The position numbers were made by a program, and so were the translations under genes. Below are positions 42,644 to 51,918 of a stretch of 64,000 nucleotides of DNA, one piece after another. How positions within the stretch are numbered: the first letter of the stretch is position 1; each line of letters begins with the position of its first letter. This DNA comes from Parabacteroides chongii (GTDB taxonomy: Bacteria > Bacteroidota > Bacteroidia > Bacteroidales > Tannerellaceae): contig NZ_CP120849.1 in assembly GCF_029581355.1 (NCBI RefSeq), positions 2,450,501 to 2,514,500 of the forward strand, in the 5' to 3' direction. The notes under the pieces are model-generated. The model saw nothing but the letters and a program-made list of their open reading frames with translations, did no database searches and was not told the origin of the DNA.

Positions 42644-44194
42644 ATGAAGCGAATATATTTATATTTTATGTTTTGTGCTGCAGCCGTTTTGGGTTTGAGT
42701 ACATCCTGTGACTCTCAATTGGATCAGATAAATCCAAATAAAGCGACAGAAGATACGTTTTGGGAGAGTAAGGCGGATTTTGAACTGGCTTTGACTTCTT
42801 GTTATACTCCATTGAAAAATGCTTTGAATGGCGGTTATTATGGAACACGAGGGGTGATGATGCGTATCGCACGTGCCGATGAGGTAGAATTCAGGAATGA
42901 TATTAGCGATGTATTCCAAGCTTGCTATTTTACGAATACAAATGGTAATTCTCTTTCTCAAGGAATGTTTTATCAGTTTTATAATGCTTTGTATCGAACC
43001 AATTCCATTATGCAGAAACTGGAAGAAAAAGGAGGAGAGTTTGAATCTGAATTTGTGGATAAGGTAAAAGGCGAATGTTTATTTATTCGAGGTTTCTATC
43101 TGTTTCAGTTGGGTAAAGAATTTAAGAATGCTCCGTTGCGTATGACGGCTTCGCAGTCTCCTTCCACTTTCCCTTTGGAAAAAGCGACTCAGGCAGAGAT
43201 TTGGGCACAGGCCGAACAGGATTTGATGACGGCTGCTTCTTTGTTGCCGGTAGTAAACGATGTGATAGGAAAACCAACCCGAGGAGCTGCTTATGCAATG
43301 TTGGGTAAGCTGTATGTGTATGCGGAAAGTTTTGATAAGGCTATCCAGGTGCTGGAACCACTGACCAAGTCGCCTTATACCTATAGCCTGGTAGATGATT
43401 TTGCATGGAATTTTGATGAAGCACATGAAAACAACTCGGAAAGCATTTTCGAATTGTTGATGGAGCCGGTTGGTGGTACAGATATTTGGGGAGACGGAGA
43501 AAACCTCAACTCGACGCAAACCAATACTCGTCCGAAAGAATATGCCGCCCCCGAAGCTGGAGGCTGGTATGAAGCACAACCGACCCAACAGATGATGGAT
43601 ATGTTTTGGGCTGAAAAAGATAAGGATGGTAATTCGGATTATCGGGCACGCGCTTCTGTGGCTTGGGATTATGAAGGTTGTATGTATTATTTGAAGCCTT
43701 TCCGTGAAAAGTTCGGGTCAGACAAGTGGAATTCTTATTGGATATTGAAATACCAAAATTGGAATACGGCAGAATCTGAGGCCTCACCTCCTATGTCTTG
43801 TATCAATGAGCGTGCTATCCGTTATGCAGATGTCATTTTACTATTGGCAGAATCTTATCTGCGTGGTTCGCAGGATTTATCAAAAGCAATTGTTTATTTG
43901 AACCAAATCCGTGAACGGGCAAACTTGAATCCCTATGGTGGAGCACAGACATACGAGGCTGTTTTTAATGATTTGGAACGTCAGCGTGCTATTGAGTTCT
44001 TTGTAGAAGGCGAACGTTTCTACGATCTGCGTCGTTGGGGATTGTTGGAAAAGCGTATGGAAACTTGTAATTCTGTTCGCTATAAGCAGCTAATGACAGG
44101 GAAAGTTGGAGATACGAATCGTTATTATTACTATCCTATACCTTCGAAGGAATTGGAAACGAATACGTTATGTACACCTAATGAGGGTTGGTAG
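42644..44194 (+). CDS. SusD/RagB-family lipoprotein (locus C)
   Basis: A 516-aa surface lipoprotein with lipobox C22 (LSTSC) followed by DSQLDQINPNKATEDTFWESKADFELALTSCYTPL. SusD signatures are RGFYLFQLGKEFKNAPL, IRYADVILLLAESYLR, IVYLNQIRERANLNPYGG and RQRAIEFFVEGERFYDLRRWG. It ends YYYPIPSKELETNTLCTPNEGW, as expected. It begins 12 bp after susC, so the two are translationally close. It forms the binding lid of that transporter. Confidence 0.94.
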   Translation: MKRIYLYFMFCAAAVLGLSTSCDSQLDQINPNKATEDTFWESKADFELALTSCYTPLKNALNGGYYGTRGVMMRIARADEVEFRNDISDVFQACYFTNTNGNSLSQGMFYQFYNALYRTNSIMQKLEEKGGEFESEFVDKVKGECLFIRGFYLFQLGKEFKNAPLRMTASQSPSTFPLEKATQAEIWAQAEQDLMTAASLLPVVNDVIGKPTRGAAYAMLGKLYVYAESFDKAIQVLEPLTKSPYTYSLVDDFAWNFDEAHENNSESIFELLMEPVGGTDIWGDGENLNSTQTNTRPKEYAAPEAGGWYEAQPTQQMMDMFWAEKDKDGNSDYRARASVAWDYEGCMYYLKPFREKFGSDKWNSYWILKYQNWNTAESEASPPMSCINERAIRYADVILLLAESYLRGSQDLSKAIVYLNQIRERANLNPYGGAQTYEAVFNDLERQRAIEFFVEGERFYDLRRWGLLEKRMETCNSVRYKQLMTGKVGDTNRYYYYPIPSKELETNTLCTPNEGW

Positions 44195-44222
44195 TCTGCA
44201 CTGGTCTTGATGGATGATTTTA

Positions 44223-44266
44223 ATGTCGGCTATAAGTATTTACTATATTATAGTCGGCATTCTTTT
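44223..44266 (+). terminator. Terminator or attenuator between susD and the first GH2 gene
   Basis: A 13-bp stem (44223-44235 with 44248-44260, two wobbles) is followed by TCTTTTT. Partial termination here would make the susCD message more abundant than the enzyme genes. Confidence 0.7.
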
Positions 44267-44315
44267 TCTGTGATAATTGATATGATGTATGAATGTATTT
44301 TAAAGAATTGATTCT

Positions 44316-46769
44316 ATGAAATATATAAGTCAATGGAAATGGATTCTCTCCTTGTTGCTTTGCTGTTTTTTTCATGCGGAAGCTGCGGAGGTTATTCGTT
44401 TTGATTTGGGTTGGAAATTCAGTTTGAATGATGTGGGGGAGGAGGCTGTCTTTCCCGGTTATAATGATTCTGCCTGGCGGACATTAAATTTGCCTCACGA
44501 TTGGAGTATAGAGGGGGCGTATGAGCAAACGGCCAACGGGACAGACTGGCAAAGCGGTTTTTTGCCGGCAGGAATAGGATGGTATCGTAAAACGTTTGCT
44601 TATGATCCTGCATGGGCTACTAAAAAAGTCCGTATCCGGTTTGATGGAATTTATCTGAATAGTGAAGTTTGGATTAATGGTCATTCTTTAGGTAAACGGC
44701 CGAATGGCTATATCGGTTTTGAATATGATCTGACTCCTTATTTGAGAAAGGGGAATAATTGTATTGCGGTGAAAGTCGACCAGTCTAAACCTCTCACCGG
44801 GCGTTGGTATACAGGTTCCGGTATATATCGGCATGTTCATCTGATCATATCTTCTCCGGTACATATTTCCTATTCGGGTGTTTATTTTAAAGTAGATACC
44901 TTTTTGCCAGAGAAGGCGCTGTGTTCAGTTGAGGTTTCCGTTGTAAATCCGGAAAAGGAGAAAGTACGGATCGTTTCCTGCTTACAGGATAGGAATGGGA
45001 TAATCGTAGCTGAAAGTTTTGGAACAGAAGATCTTTTTGGGCAAGATAAAATGCGGATGACTGTTGTATCTCCGAAGCGCTGGTCTCCTGAGAATCCGGT
45101 TGTTTATACGTTGATATGCCGGTTGGAAAAGTCTGGGAAGTTATTGGATGAGGTTCGACAATTGGTCGGTTTTCGCTCTTTGGAATTTAGTCCGGAATTT
45201 GGCTTTAAGCTGAATGGAGAGGTTACAAAGTTAAAAGGAGTATGTGATCATCATACGGCAGGAGCTGTTGGTGCTGCTGTGCCGGAAGATATTTTGTATT
45301 ATCGATTGAAGTTGCTGAAAGAAATGGGGTGTAATGCGATTCGTACTTCTCATAATCCTTTTTCTCCGGAGTTTTATACGATGTGTGATACAATGGGATT
45401 AATGGTTTTGAATGAAGGGTTGGATGGCTGGAATATCCCGAAAGCTGTAGATGATTATGGAAACTATTTTGACGAATGGTGGGAAAAAGATATGACAGAC
45501 TTTATCAAGCGTGATCGTAATCATCCGTCTGTTATTATGTGGAGCATTGGAAATGAGGTGAATGGTGCATCACAAGAGATACAGCGTAATTTGGTGGATT
45601 TGTTTCATTCGCTAGATGTGCGTCCGGTAACACAAGGTGGGGCTGATCCTACTCGCGGAATGTCTGTAGACTATAAAAAGAATTTTGGAATGCTTGATAT
45701 TGTCGGTTTCAATGGAAATGGGGAGGAAATCGGTGAACTGGAGAAATTTAGGGATAAATATCCGTCTGTATGTGCTGTTGCGACGGAAGTGCCCCATACT
45801 TACCAGACGCGTGGTGTTTACAGGACAAAAACTCAGTGGAGAAGGAGAGACTTCCCAGCTCCTTGGGAAAAGAAAAATCCGATTAAATGGGATTTGTTTG
45901 AGAAGCGAGTGTTCCCAATCCCCGACCTTGCAGCGGAAGAGTTTTTTCCGGAAGAGGAGATTCATCCATATTATCAATCATCGTATGACAATGCATCGGT
46001 ACGTATCAGTGTTCGCAGAGCCTGGCAAAGGACCTGTGCATTCCCTTGGTTGATGGGCGAGTTTCGCTGGGGTAGTTTTGATTATCTGGGAGAAGCTGAG
46101 TGGCCGCAACGTTGTGGTAATTTCGGTATTATTGATGTGGCTGCCATGCCTAAAGATGCTTATTATCTGTATCAGAGTCTGTGGACTGATAAACCGATGG
46201 TACATTTGCTGCCTCATTGGACTCACATGGGAAAAGAAGGGAAAATAGTACCGGTTGTCGTATATACGAATTGTGATTCTGTTGAATTGTTATTAAATAA
46301 TGTATCTTTGGGCACTCAACCTTATAAAGGAGAACAATTGGTTTGGAATATACCTTATGAATCAGGCCGTATTGAGGCAAAGGCGAAGAACGGGAATAGA
46401 ATAGTGGCAACAGATATGCAACAAACAGCATCGTTAGCCTATACGGTCAGCTGCTCTGCAAACAAATTGGAGTTACAGGCTGGTTCTGCTGAGGTGGCAA
46501 GGCTTGAGTTCTCAGTAGTCGACCGGAATGGTGTTTTATGTCCGTATGCGTCAGATGAACTGTCATTCGATTTGGATGGACCTATTCGCTTGTTAGGAGT
46601 GGATAATGGAGATCCGGTTGATATGTTCCCATACAAACAGCCCCGCTGCAGGAGTTTTAGGGGAAAATGTGTTTTATTGATACAGGCTGCCGATATACCA
46701 GGGAAAGCGGCCGTAACTGTACGTTCAGAGAAGTTGACTGAAAAGAAAATAATGTTGGAAATAAAATGA
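44316..46769 (+). CDS. GH2 beta-galactosidase-like enzyme
   Basis: An 817-aa exported glycoside hydrolase. The signal peptide is about 1-24. The GH2 sugar-binding domain (about 26-175) opens with FDLGWKFSLNDVGEEAVFPGYNDSAWRTLNLPHDWSIEG. An immunoglobulin-like domain follows, then the TIM barrel with acid/base E414 in WSIGNEVNG and nucleophile candidate E491 in ATEVPHTYQTRG. C-terminal beta domains (about 610-817) resemble DUF4982 and a further GH2 C-terminal domain. It probably removes terminal beta-galactose in the periplasm. The next gene starts within 9 bp of its stop. Confidence 0.9.
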   Translation: MKYISQWKWILSLLLCCFFHAEAAEVIRFDLGWKFSLNDVGEEAVFPGYNDSAWRTLNLPHDWSIEGAYEQTANGTDWQSGFLPAGIGWYRKTFAYDPAWATKKVRIRFDGIYLNSEVWINGHSLGKRPNGYIGFEYDLTPYLRKGNNCIAVKVDQSKPLTGRWYTGSGIYRHVHLIISSPVHISYSGVYFKVDTFLPEKALCSVEVSVVNPEKEKVRIVSCLQDRNGIIVAESFGTEDLFGQDKMRMTVVSPKRWSPENPVVYTLICRLEKSGKLLDEVRQLVGFRSLEFSPEFGFKLNGEVTKLKGVCDHHTAGAVGAAVPEDILYYRLKLLKEMGCNAIRTSHNPFSPEFYTMCDTMGLMVLNEGLDGWNIPKAVDDYGNYFDEWWEKDMTDFIKRDRNHPSVIMWSIGNEVNGASQEIQRNLVDLFHSLDVRPVTQGGADPTRGMSVDYKKNFGMLDIVGFNGNGEEIGELEKFRDKYPSVCAVATEVPHTYQTRGVYRTKTQWRRRDFPAPWEKKNPIKWDLFEKRVFPIPDLAAEEFFPEEEIHPYYQSSYDNASVRISVRRAWQRTCAFPWLMGEFRWGSFDYLGEAEWPQRCGNFGIIDVAAMPKDAYYLYQSLWTDKPMVHLLPHWTHMGKEGKIVPVVVYTNCDSVELLLNNVSLGTQPYKGEQLVWNIPYESGRIEAKAKNGNRIVATDMQQTASLAYTVSCSANKLELQAGSAEVARLEFSVVDRNGVLCPYASDELSFDLDGPIRLLGVDNGDPVDMFPYKQPRCRSFRGKCVLLIQAADIPGKAAVTVRSEKLTEKKIMLEIK

Positions 46770-46777
46770 CAATACAT

Positions 46778-48829
46778 ATGAAAACAACTCTATTTGCTTG
46801 TTTATTATTCGTTACAGGTAGTTTGTTTGCCCGTAACCTGGATAAAACATTCCAGCTATTACCACAACCGCAATCGGTAGAAGTCCTTTCCGGTAAAGGA
46901 TTGAGCTTTGGTGAATTGTCGTATGTATCGTCTACTGAGGGCACATCGATCCCAGTACTGGGTGAGATTGTAGATGGATTGCCTCAAAGTAAACGTAGCG
47001 GTAAAGGTGTCCGGTTTCAATTGTCGACGACAAATGTACCTGACTCTCCCGAAGGATATGTGCTTGAAATATCTGATAAAGGGGTAATCGTTACATCGAG
47101 AGATAATGCCGGGCTTTTTTACGGTGCACAGACCTTGGAACAGTTGCTGGAAGACAGCCGGGATTTTAAGAAGGAAATACCTTCGATGAAGATAACGGAT
47201 TATCCGGCCATCGCTTATCGTGCTGTCCATCTGGATACCAAGCATCATCTGGATCGGATGGAGTACTATTACCGTATGGTGGATAAGCTGGCCCGTTATA
47301 AAGTGAATGCAATAATCTGGGAACTGGAAGATAAGTTGCGTTTCACCCATCGCCCTGAAGCCGGTGCTCCGAATGCAATCAGCAAACAGGAGATGCAGGC
47401 TTTATGCCGGTATGCGAAGGAGCGGAATGTAGAGATCAGTCCGTTGGTACAAGGTTTGGGACATGCCGGATTTATTCTGAAACATCATTGGGAATTGCGG
47501 GAGAATCCGGCAAGCGACTGGGAGTTTTGTCCGTCCGATCCCCGTACCTACGAGGTGCAGTTCGATCTGTATCTGGATGCGCTCGAAGCAATGCCTTACG
47601 GGAGATACCTGCATGTGGGCGGGGATGAGATAACAGCTATCGGTATCGATGACCGTTGCAAGGCTACCGGAAAGTCTGCATTCGAGTTGCAGATGGTATG
47701 GTTGAAAAAGGTTTGCCAGTTTGCTGTCGATCATGGTCGTATTCCTATCTTCTGGGATGACATGCCGCTTAAATATGCAGACCTGTGGGAACTGGCTTTG
47801 AGCGATAAGACAGAAGAGGAAGTGGCAAAGGAATGGAATACCGAAAAGCTGGATAAAGCGATCGATCTCTTTCCGAAAGAATGTGTATATATGCGTTGGA
47901 AATATGAAGATGCGACCGCTCCGGCACATCGTAAGCTATTGAAATGGTATAGCGATAAAGGGCTGAAAGTAATGGGTGCTACTGCTGCGTCAGCCGGCGA
48001 TTCTCCTTTCCTGCCACGCAATAACACACGGGCGGGATATGTGAAAGGTTTCAGTCAGCTTGTTGCGGAAAATCATCTGGAAGGGATTCTGGCAACAGCC
48101 TGGGATGACGGTTCTCCACATCTGGAAACAGTTTGGCGCGGTTATATCGCGCAAGGCGAGTTCGGCTGGAATCCGACAGCACGGGATATAGAAACTTTCA
48201 AGAAGGTTCATGCCCAGCGTGAATATGGTTTCCGTCCGGAAGAGAACCGGATGCAATTTCTCGACGAACTGGAAAAAGCGATCTTCTTCTTTGATGGGGC
48301 ATTAGTCACTTCCGGACGGAGAAATCCGGCCTGGGGAACAACTGCCTTTACATTGATGGAGTTGCCGGATAAAGCAAATCCGGGCACATGGAGCGAAACA
48401 TATAAAGAGAAAATAACGAAAGCCAAAGAAGAAGCGAAACGCTATGAGCTTATTGCCGATGGAGTTCGTACGGCTGAAAAGAATGCTTTGCGTAACCGTT
48501 ATACCCTGGAAGTGTATGAGCAAACGAATAATCTGCAAAACTATCCGACCCGTTTGATATTGGCATTGAATGAGTATGACACGGCGAAAGATGCTGCTGC
48601 CCGCAAAGCTGCTTTGGATAAAGTTGTCGGCATTTGTAATAATTTCAAAGAAATGCGTTCAAACCTGGAAGCCGTTTATTCGGAAACCCGCTTTATGCAG
48701 CAACCGGAAGGTTTTATTGCCGATATGAATCACCATAACCATTTGTCATCGAAAACAGAAAATAGCGACTGGCTCTATCTGTATGAAATCCCGATGATAA
48801 AGAAGGTGCTTCAATGGGCAAACCAATAA
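46778..48829 (+). CDS. GH20 beta-N-acetylhexosaminidase-like enzyme
   Basis: A 683-aa exported enzyme. The start at 46778 opens with the signal peptide MKTTLFACLLFVTGSLFA; an ATG at 46766 overlapping the GH2 stop would add MTIH. The N-terminal GH20b-like domain (about 20-140) leads into the catalytic barrel, with the family D-E pair D283-E284 in HVGGDE and substrate contacts HLDTKHHLDR upstream. A helical C-terminal region (about 480-683) follows. It would cleave terminal GlcNAc or GalNAc after galactose is removed by the neighbouring GH2 enzyme. Confidence 0.88.
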   Translation: MKTTLFACLLFVTGSLFARNLDKTFQLLPQPQSVEVLSGKGLSFGELSYVSSTEGTSIPVLGEIVDGLPQSKRSGKGVRFQLSTTNVPDSPEGYVLEISDKGVIVTSRDNAGLFYGAQTLEQLLEDSRDFKKEIPSMKITDYPAIAYRAVHLDTKHHLDRMEYYYRMVDKLARYKVNAIIWELEDKLRFTHRPEAGAPNAISKQEMQALCRYAKERNVEISPLVQGLGHAGFILKHHWELRENPASDWEFCPSDPRTYEVQFDLYLDALEAMPYGRYLHVGGDEITAIGIDDRCKATGKSAFELQMVWLKKVCQFAVDHGRIPIFWDDMPLKYADLWELALSDKTEEEVAKEWNTEKLDKAIDLFPKECVYMRWKYEDATAPAHRKLLKWYSDKGLKVMGATAASAGDSPFLPRNNTRAGYVKGFSQLVAENHLEGILATAWDDGSPHLETVWRGYIAQGEFGWNPTARDIETFKKVHAQREYGFRPEENRMQFLDELEKAIFFFDGALVTSGRRNPAWGTTAFTLMELPDKANPGTWSETYKEKITKAKEEAKRYELIADGVRTAEKNALRNRYTLEVYEQTNNLQNYPTRLILALNEYDTAKDAAARKAALDKVVGICNNFKEMRSNLEAVYSETRFMQQPEGFIADMNHHNHLSSKTENSDWLYLYEIPMIKKVLQWANQ

Positions 48830-48862
48830 AATAAGAAATAGTGAGCCTGTTTAGGAAAAAGC

Positions 48863-48957
48863 ACTAACGTTAGTGGGGTGTCGTCATCAACGTTAGTGGG
48901 ACATCGTCACCAACGTTAGTGGAGCATCATCACTAACGTTAGTGGGGGATGCACACT
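48863..48957. repeat. Four-unit 23-bp dyad array between GH20 and GH2 genes
   Basis: AACGTT occurs at 48866, 48889, 48912 and 48935, exactly 23 bp apart. Units are 14-nt dyads (CACTAACGTTAGTG in units 1 and 4, with C at the fourth position in units 2 and 3). They are separated by 9-nt spacers such as GGACATCGT and GAGCATCAT. No gene overlaps it. Confidence 0.8.
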
Positions 48958-49014
48958 CGTTATTAGTACGTATGGAAAGAAATAACTGAATTAATAATAT
49001 ATAAATTATTTACC

Positions 49015-51681
49015 ATGAAAAAAATAGCATTGATACTATTTATTTGTTTGCTGTGTCTCCCCTTATGGGCGGGACATCAACCGGAATTTTCTACTGCCGG
49101 TTTCTTTCAGCTGGAAAATACCGGACGTGATGTTTACTCCATGAATCCGGCCTGGCGTTTCTATAAGGGAGCTGCGCAGGGAGCTGATGCAAAAGAGTTT
49201 AATGATAAAGACTGGATGGTCGTTTCCCTGCCACATGGCATTGAATACCTGCCGACTGAGGCCAGTGGCTGCATTAACTATCAGGGGGAAGTGTGGTATC
49301 GCAAGCATTTTACACCCGACGCCGCTTTGAAAGGAAAGAAACTATTCCTGCATTTCGAAGCAATTATGGGGAAAAGCAAGGTGTTTGTAAACGGTAAACA
49401 ACTGACCGAGCATTTCGGAGGTTATCTTCCTGTTGTTGTGGATGTAACGGACATACTCGACTGGAATGGCGATAATGTGATTGCCGTATGGACAGACAAT
49501 AGCGACGATCCGTCCTATCCTCCCGGAAAAGCCCAGGATGTATTGGACTATACCTATTTCGGAGGTATTTACCGCGACTGCTGGCTGATTGCCCATAACA
49601 ATATCTTTATCACCGATCCGAATTATGCGGATGAGGTGGCCGGAGGCGGATTATTTGTGGCTTTCGATAAGGTGTCGGATAACTCTGCTGAGGTTTTGTT
49701 GAAATTGCAGGTACGTAACGAGACGAAGAAAGCGTTTACTGGTGTAGTAGAATATGAATTGCAGCAACCGGATGGCAAACAGGTCGCTTTTCTGAATGAT
49801 AAGGTGAAGATTAGAGCGGGTAAAGCTGTAAATAGTTCTGATAAATTGTTAGTAAAGAACCCGTTGTTGTGGAGTCCGTCTTCACCTACATTGTATAATC
49901 TGTTGGTACGTATCCGTGATGAACAAGGGAATGTGATCGACGGTTATCGTCGCCGTATCGGTATCCGTAGTATCGAGTTTAAAGGGAAAGACGGTTTCTG
50001 GTTGAACGGTAAACGGTATGAGAAGCCGTTGATCGGAGCAAACCGCCATCAGGATTTTGCCGTTGTCGGTAATGCGGTGGCTAACAGCATCCACTGGCGT
50101 GATGCGAAAAAGCTGAAGGATGTAGGTATGGAAGTGATCCGTAACGCTCATTGTCCGCAAGATCCCGCCTTTATGGATGCCTGCGACGAACTGGGACTGT
50201 TCGTGATCGTCAATACTCCCGGCTGGCAGTTCTGGAACGATGCTCCCGAATTTGCCCGGCGTGTGTACAGCGATATCCGTCACCTAGTACGCCGTGACCG
50301 TAACCATCCTTCGGTCTGGCTATGGGAACCGATCCTGAACGAAACCTGGTATCCGGCAGACTTTGCCAAGAACACAAACGATATCGTACATGCTGAATAT
50401 CCTTACCCGTCCTGCTATTGCGGTAGTGACAGTGAGGCACGTGGTCACGAAGTCTTTCCGGTACTTTTTGCTCATCCTCAGAATGCAGATAAGGAATGGG
50501 CGATAAAAGAATTGGATCCGTCAAAAACCTATTTTACCCGTGAATGGGGAGATAATGTGGATGACTGGAATTCGCATAACTCCCCTAGTCGTGTTGCCCG
50601 TAACTGGGGTGAACAGGCGATGTTGATACAGGCGCAGCATTATGCTTCACCTTCCTATCCTTATACCAGTTATGATGCGTTGTTTCAGACTTCCCGTCAG
50701 CATGTAGGCGGTTGCCTCTGGCATTCGTTCGATCATCAGCGCGGTTATCATCCCGATCCTTTTTACGGAGGTATCATGGATGTGTTCCGTCAGCCTAAGT
50801 ATTCATACTATATGTTCAAGGCTCAACGCCCGCCTGTTAAAAGCGACCTGATCGCAGAAACTGGGCCGATGGTATTTATTGCCAATGAAATGACTCCGTT
50901 TTCAGGTAAAGATGTCGTAGTTTATTCCAACTGTGATGAAGTACGTCTGACCTTTAATAAAGACGGTAAAACATCCACTTATAAAAAAGATAAGGGACGG
51001 GAAGGAATGCCGTCGCCGGTAATCACTTTCCCCGGTATGTATGATTTTATGGTAGACAAGGCTCTGTCGAGAGACAGGAAACAGGAGGATGTCTATTTAC
51101 TGGCAGAAGGTCTGATAGATGGAAAAGTGGTTGCTACCCATAAAGTAACGCCTGCCCGGCGCCCGGAGAAACTGTTGCTTTGGGTAGATAACGAGGGTAC
51201 GAACCTGGAGGCAAACGGCTCTGACTTTGTAACAGTAGTTGCAGCTATTGCCGATAAACAAGGTAACATTAAGCGTTTGAACAATTATTTCATCAAGTTC
51301 CATATCGAAGGTGAAGGACGTATCTTGGGAAGTGCCGATATTATGGCGAATCCGGCTCCGGTGAAATGGGGAACTGCCCCGGTACTGGTACAGTCTACCT
51401 TGAAACCCGGGAAGATCAAAGTGATGGCCAGTGTTTTGATGGAAGGCTCCCAGATGCCGATCAGCGCAGAGCTTGAACTGGAAAGTACTCCGGCTGTTTA
51501 TCCGTTAGTCTATAATCAATCGGAAGCCGTTCTTATACCTCTGACTGTAACCGGTAAAACAGATGTACAAATGAGCAAATCATCAGCCGAACGTGAAGTA
51601 GAACGTCTTCAGAAAGAACTGAATGCCCTGAAACTGAAGGAGGTCGAAAGACAGCAGACCGAATTTGGAGAACAACGGTAG
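49015..51681 (+). CDS. Second GH2-family hydrolase
   Basis: An 888-aa exported GH2 enzyme. Signal peptide 1-19 (ending LWAG) is followed by the sugar-binding domain (about 45-195, FNDKDWMVVSLPHGIEYLP and FGGIYRDCWLI). The barrel contains HQDFAVVGNAV and, as the likely acid/base, E443 in PILNETW. E510 in YFTREWGDN is a nucleophile candidate. The barrel is divergent from the 44316 enzyme. After C-terminal beta domains the last 35 residues form a charged heptad-like helix (EREVERLQKELNALKLKEVER), unusual for GH2 and possibly a coiled coil for oligomerisation. Likely a beta-galactosidase or beta-glucuronidase type; substrate uncertain. Confidence 0.87.
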   Translation: MKKIALILFICLLCLPLWAGHQPEFSTAGFFQLENTGRDVYSMNPAWRFYKGAAQGADAKEFNDKDWMVVSLPHGIEYLPTEASGCINYQGEVWYRKHFTPDAALKGKKLFLHFEAIMGKSKVFVNGKQLTEHFGGYLPVVVDVTDILDWNGDNVIAVWTDNSDDPSYPPGKAQDVLDYTYFGGIYRDCWLIAHNNIFITDPNYADEVAGGGLFVAFDKVSDNSAEVLLKLQVRNETKKAFTGVVEYELQQPDGKQVAFLNDKVKIRAGKAVNSSDKLLVKNPLLWSPSSPTLYNLLVRIRDEQGNVIDGYRRRIGIRSIEFKGKDGFWLNGKRYEKPLIGANRHQDFAVVGNAVANSIHWRDAKKLKDVGMEVIRNAHCPQDPAFMDACDELGLFVIVNTPGWQFWNDAPEFARRVYSDIRHLVRRDRNHPSVWLWEPILNETWYPADFAKNTNDIVHAEYPYPSCYCGSDSEARGHEVFPVLFAHPQNADKEWAIKELDPSKTYFTREWGDNVDDWNSHNSPSRVARNWGEQAMLIQAQHYASPSYPYTSYDALFQTSRQHVGGCLWHSFDHQRGYHPDPFYGGIMDVFRQPKYSYYMFKAQRPPVKSDLIAETGPMVFIANEMTPFSGKDVVVYSNCDEVRLTFNKDGKTSTYKKDKGREGMPSPVITFPGMYDFMVDKALSRDRKQEDVYLLAEGLIDGKVVATHKVTPARRPEKLLLWVDNEGTNLEANGSDFVTVVAAIADKQGNIKRLNNYFIKFHIEGEGRILGSADIMANPAPVKWGTAPVLVQSTLKPGKIKVMASVLMEGSQMPISAELELESTPAVYPLVYNQSEAVLIPLTVTGKTDVQMSKSSAEREVERLQKELNALKLKEVERQQTEFGEQR

Positions 51682-51703
51682 TTCTGTCCATTTATTATTA
51701 AGT

Positions 51704-51745
51704 AAAAGAGTCTTGAATTTCCATAAAAAATCAAGGCTCTTTTTG
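51704..51745 (+). terminator. Rho-independent terminator of the locus C enzyme genes
   Basis: A 10-bp stem (AGAGTCTTGA 51707-51716 with 51731-51740, one G-T wobble) is flanked by an A-run and followed by TTTTTG. It separates locus C from locus D. Confidence 0.8.
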
Positions 51746-51852
51746 TGTGTGTTTATATTTGAACTTACATTTTGTAGGGTTTATTTGCTTGTATAATTGT
51801 CATTTGGACCTATTTTCTTAATAAAATAGTGCAATTTATCAAATGTTTACTT

Positions 51853-51860
51853 TATTTTTG
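51853..51860 (+). promoter_or_regulatory. -7 promoter element of locus D (TATTTTTG)
   Basis: It matches TAnnTTTG, 58 nt before the susC ATG. No TTTG is found at the normal -33 distance. Confidence 0.45.
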
Positions 51861-51918
51861 TGGCTTTAGTTCAGGGAGATTGAGTGAATGTTTATGAATT
51901 TAGCACAAATTTAGGATT

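Noticed and set aside
48863..48957. Possible CRISPR array
   Set aside because: Units are 23 bp with dyad cores and spacers of only 7-9 nt; there are no 25-45 nt unique spacers and no cas genes. The same holds for the arrays at 19402, 30265 and 60322.
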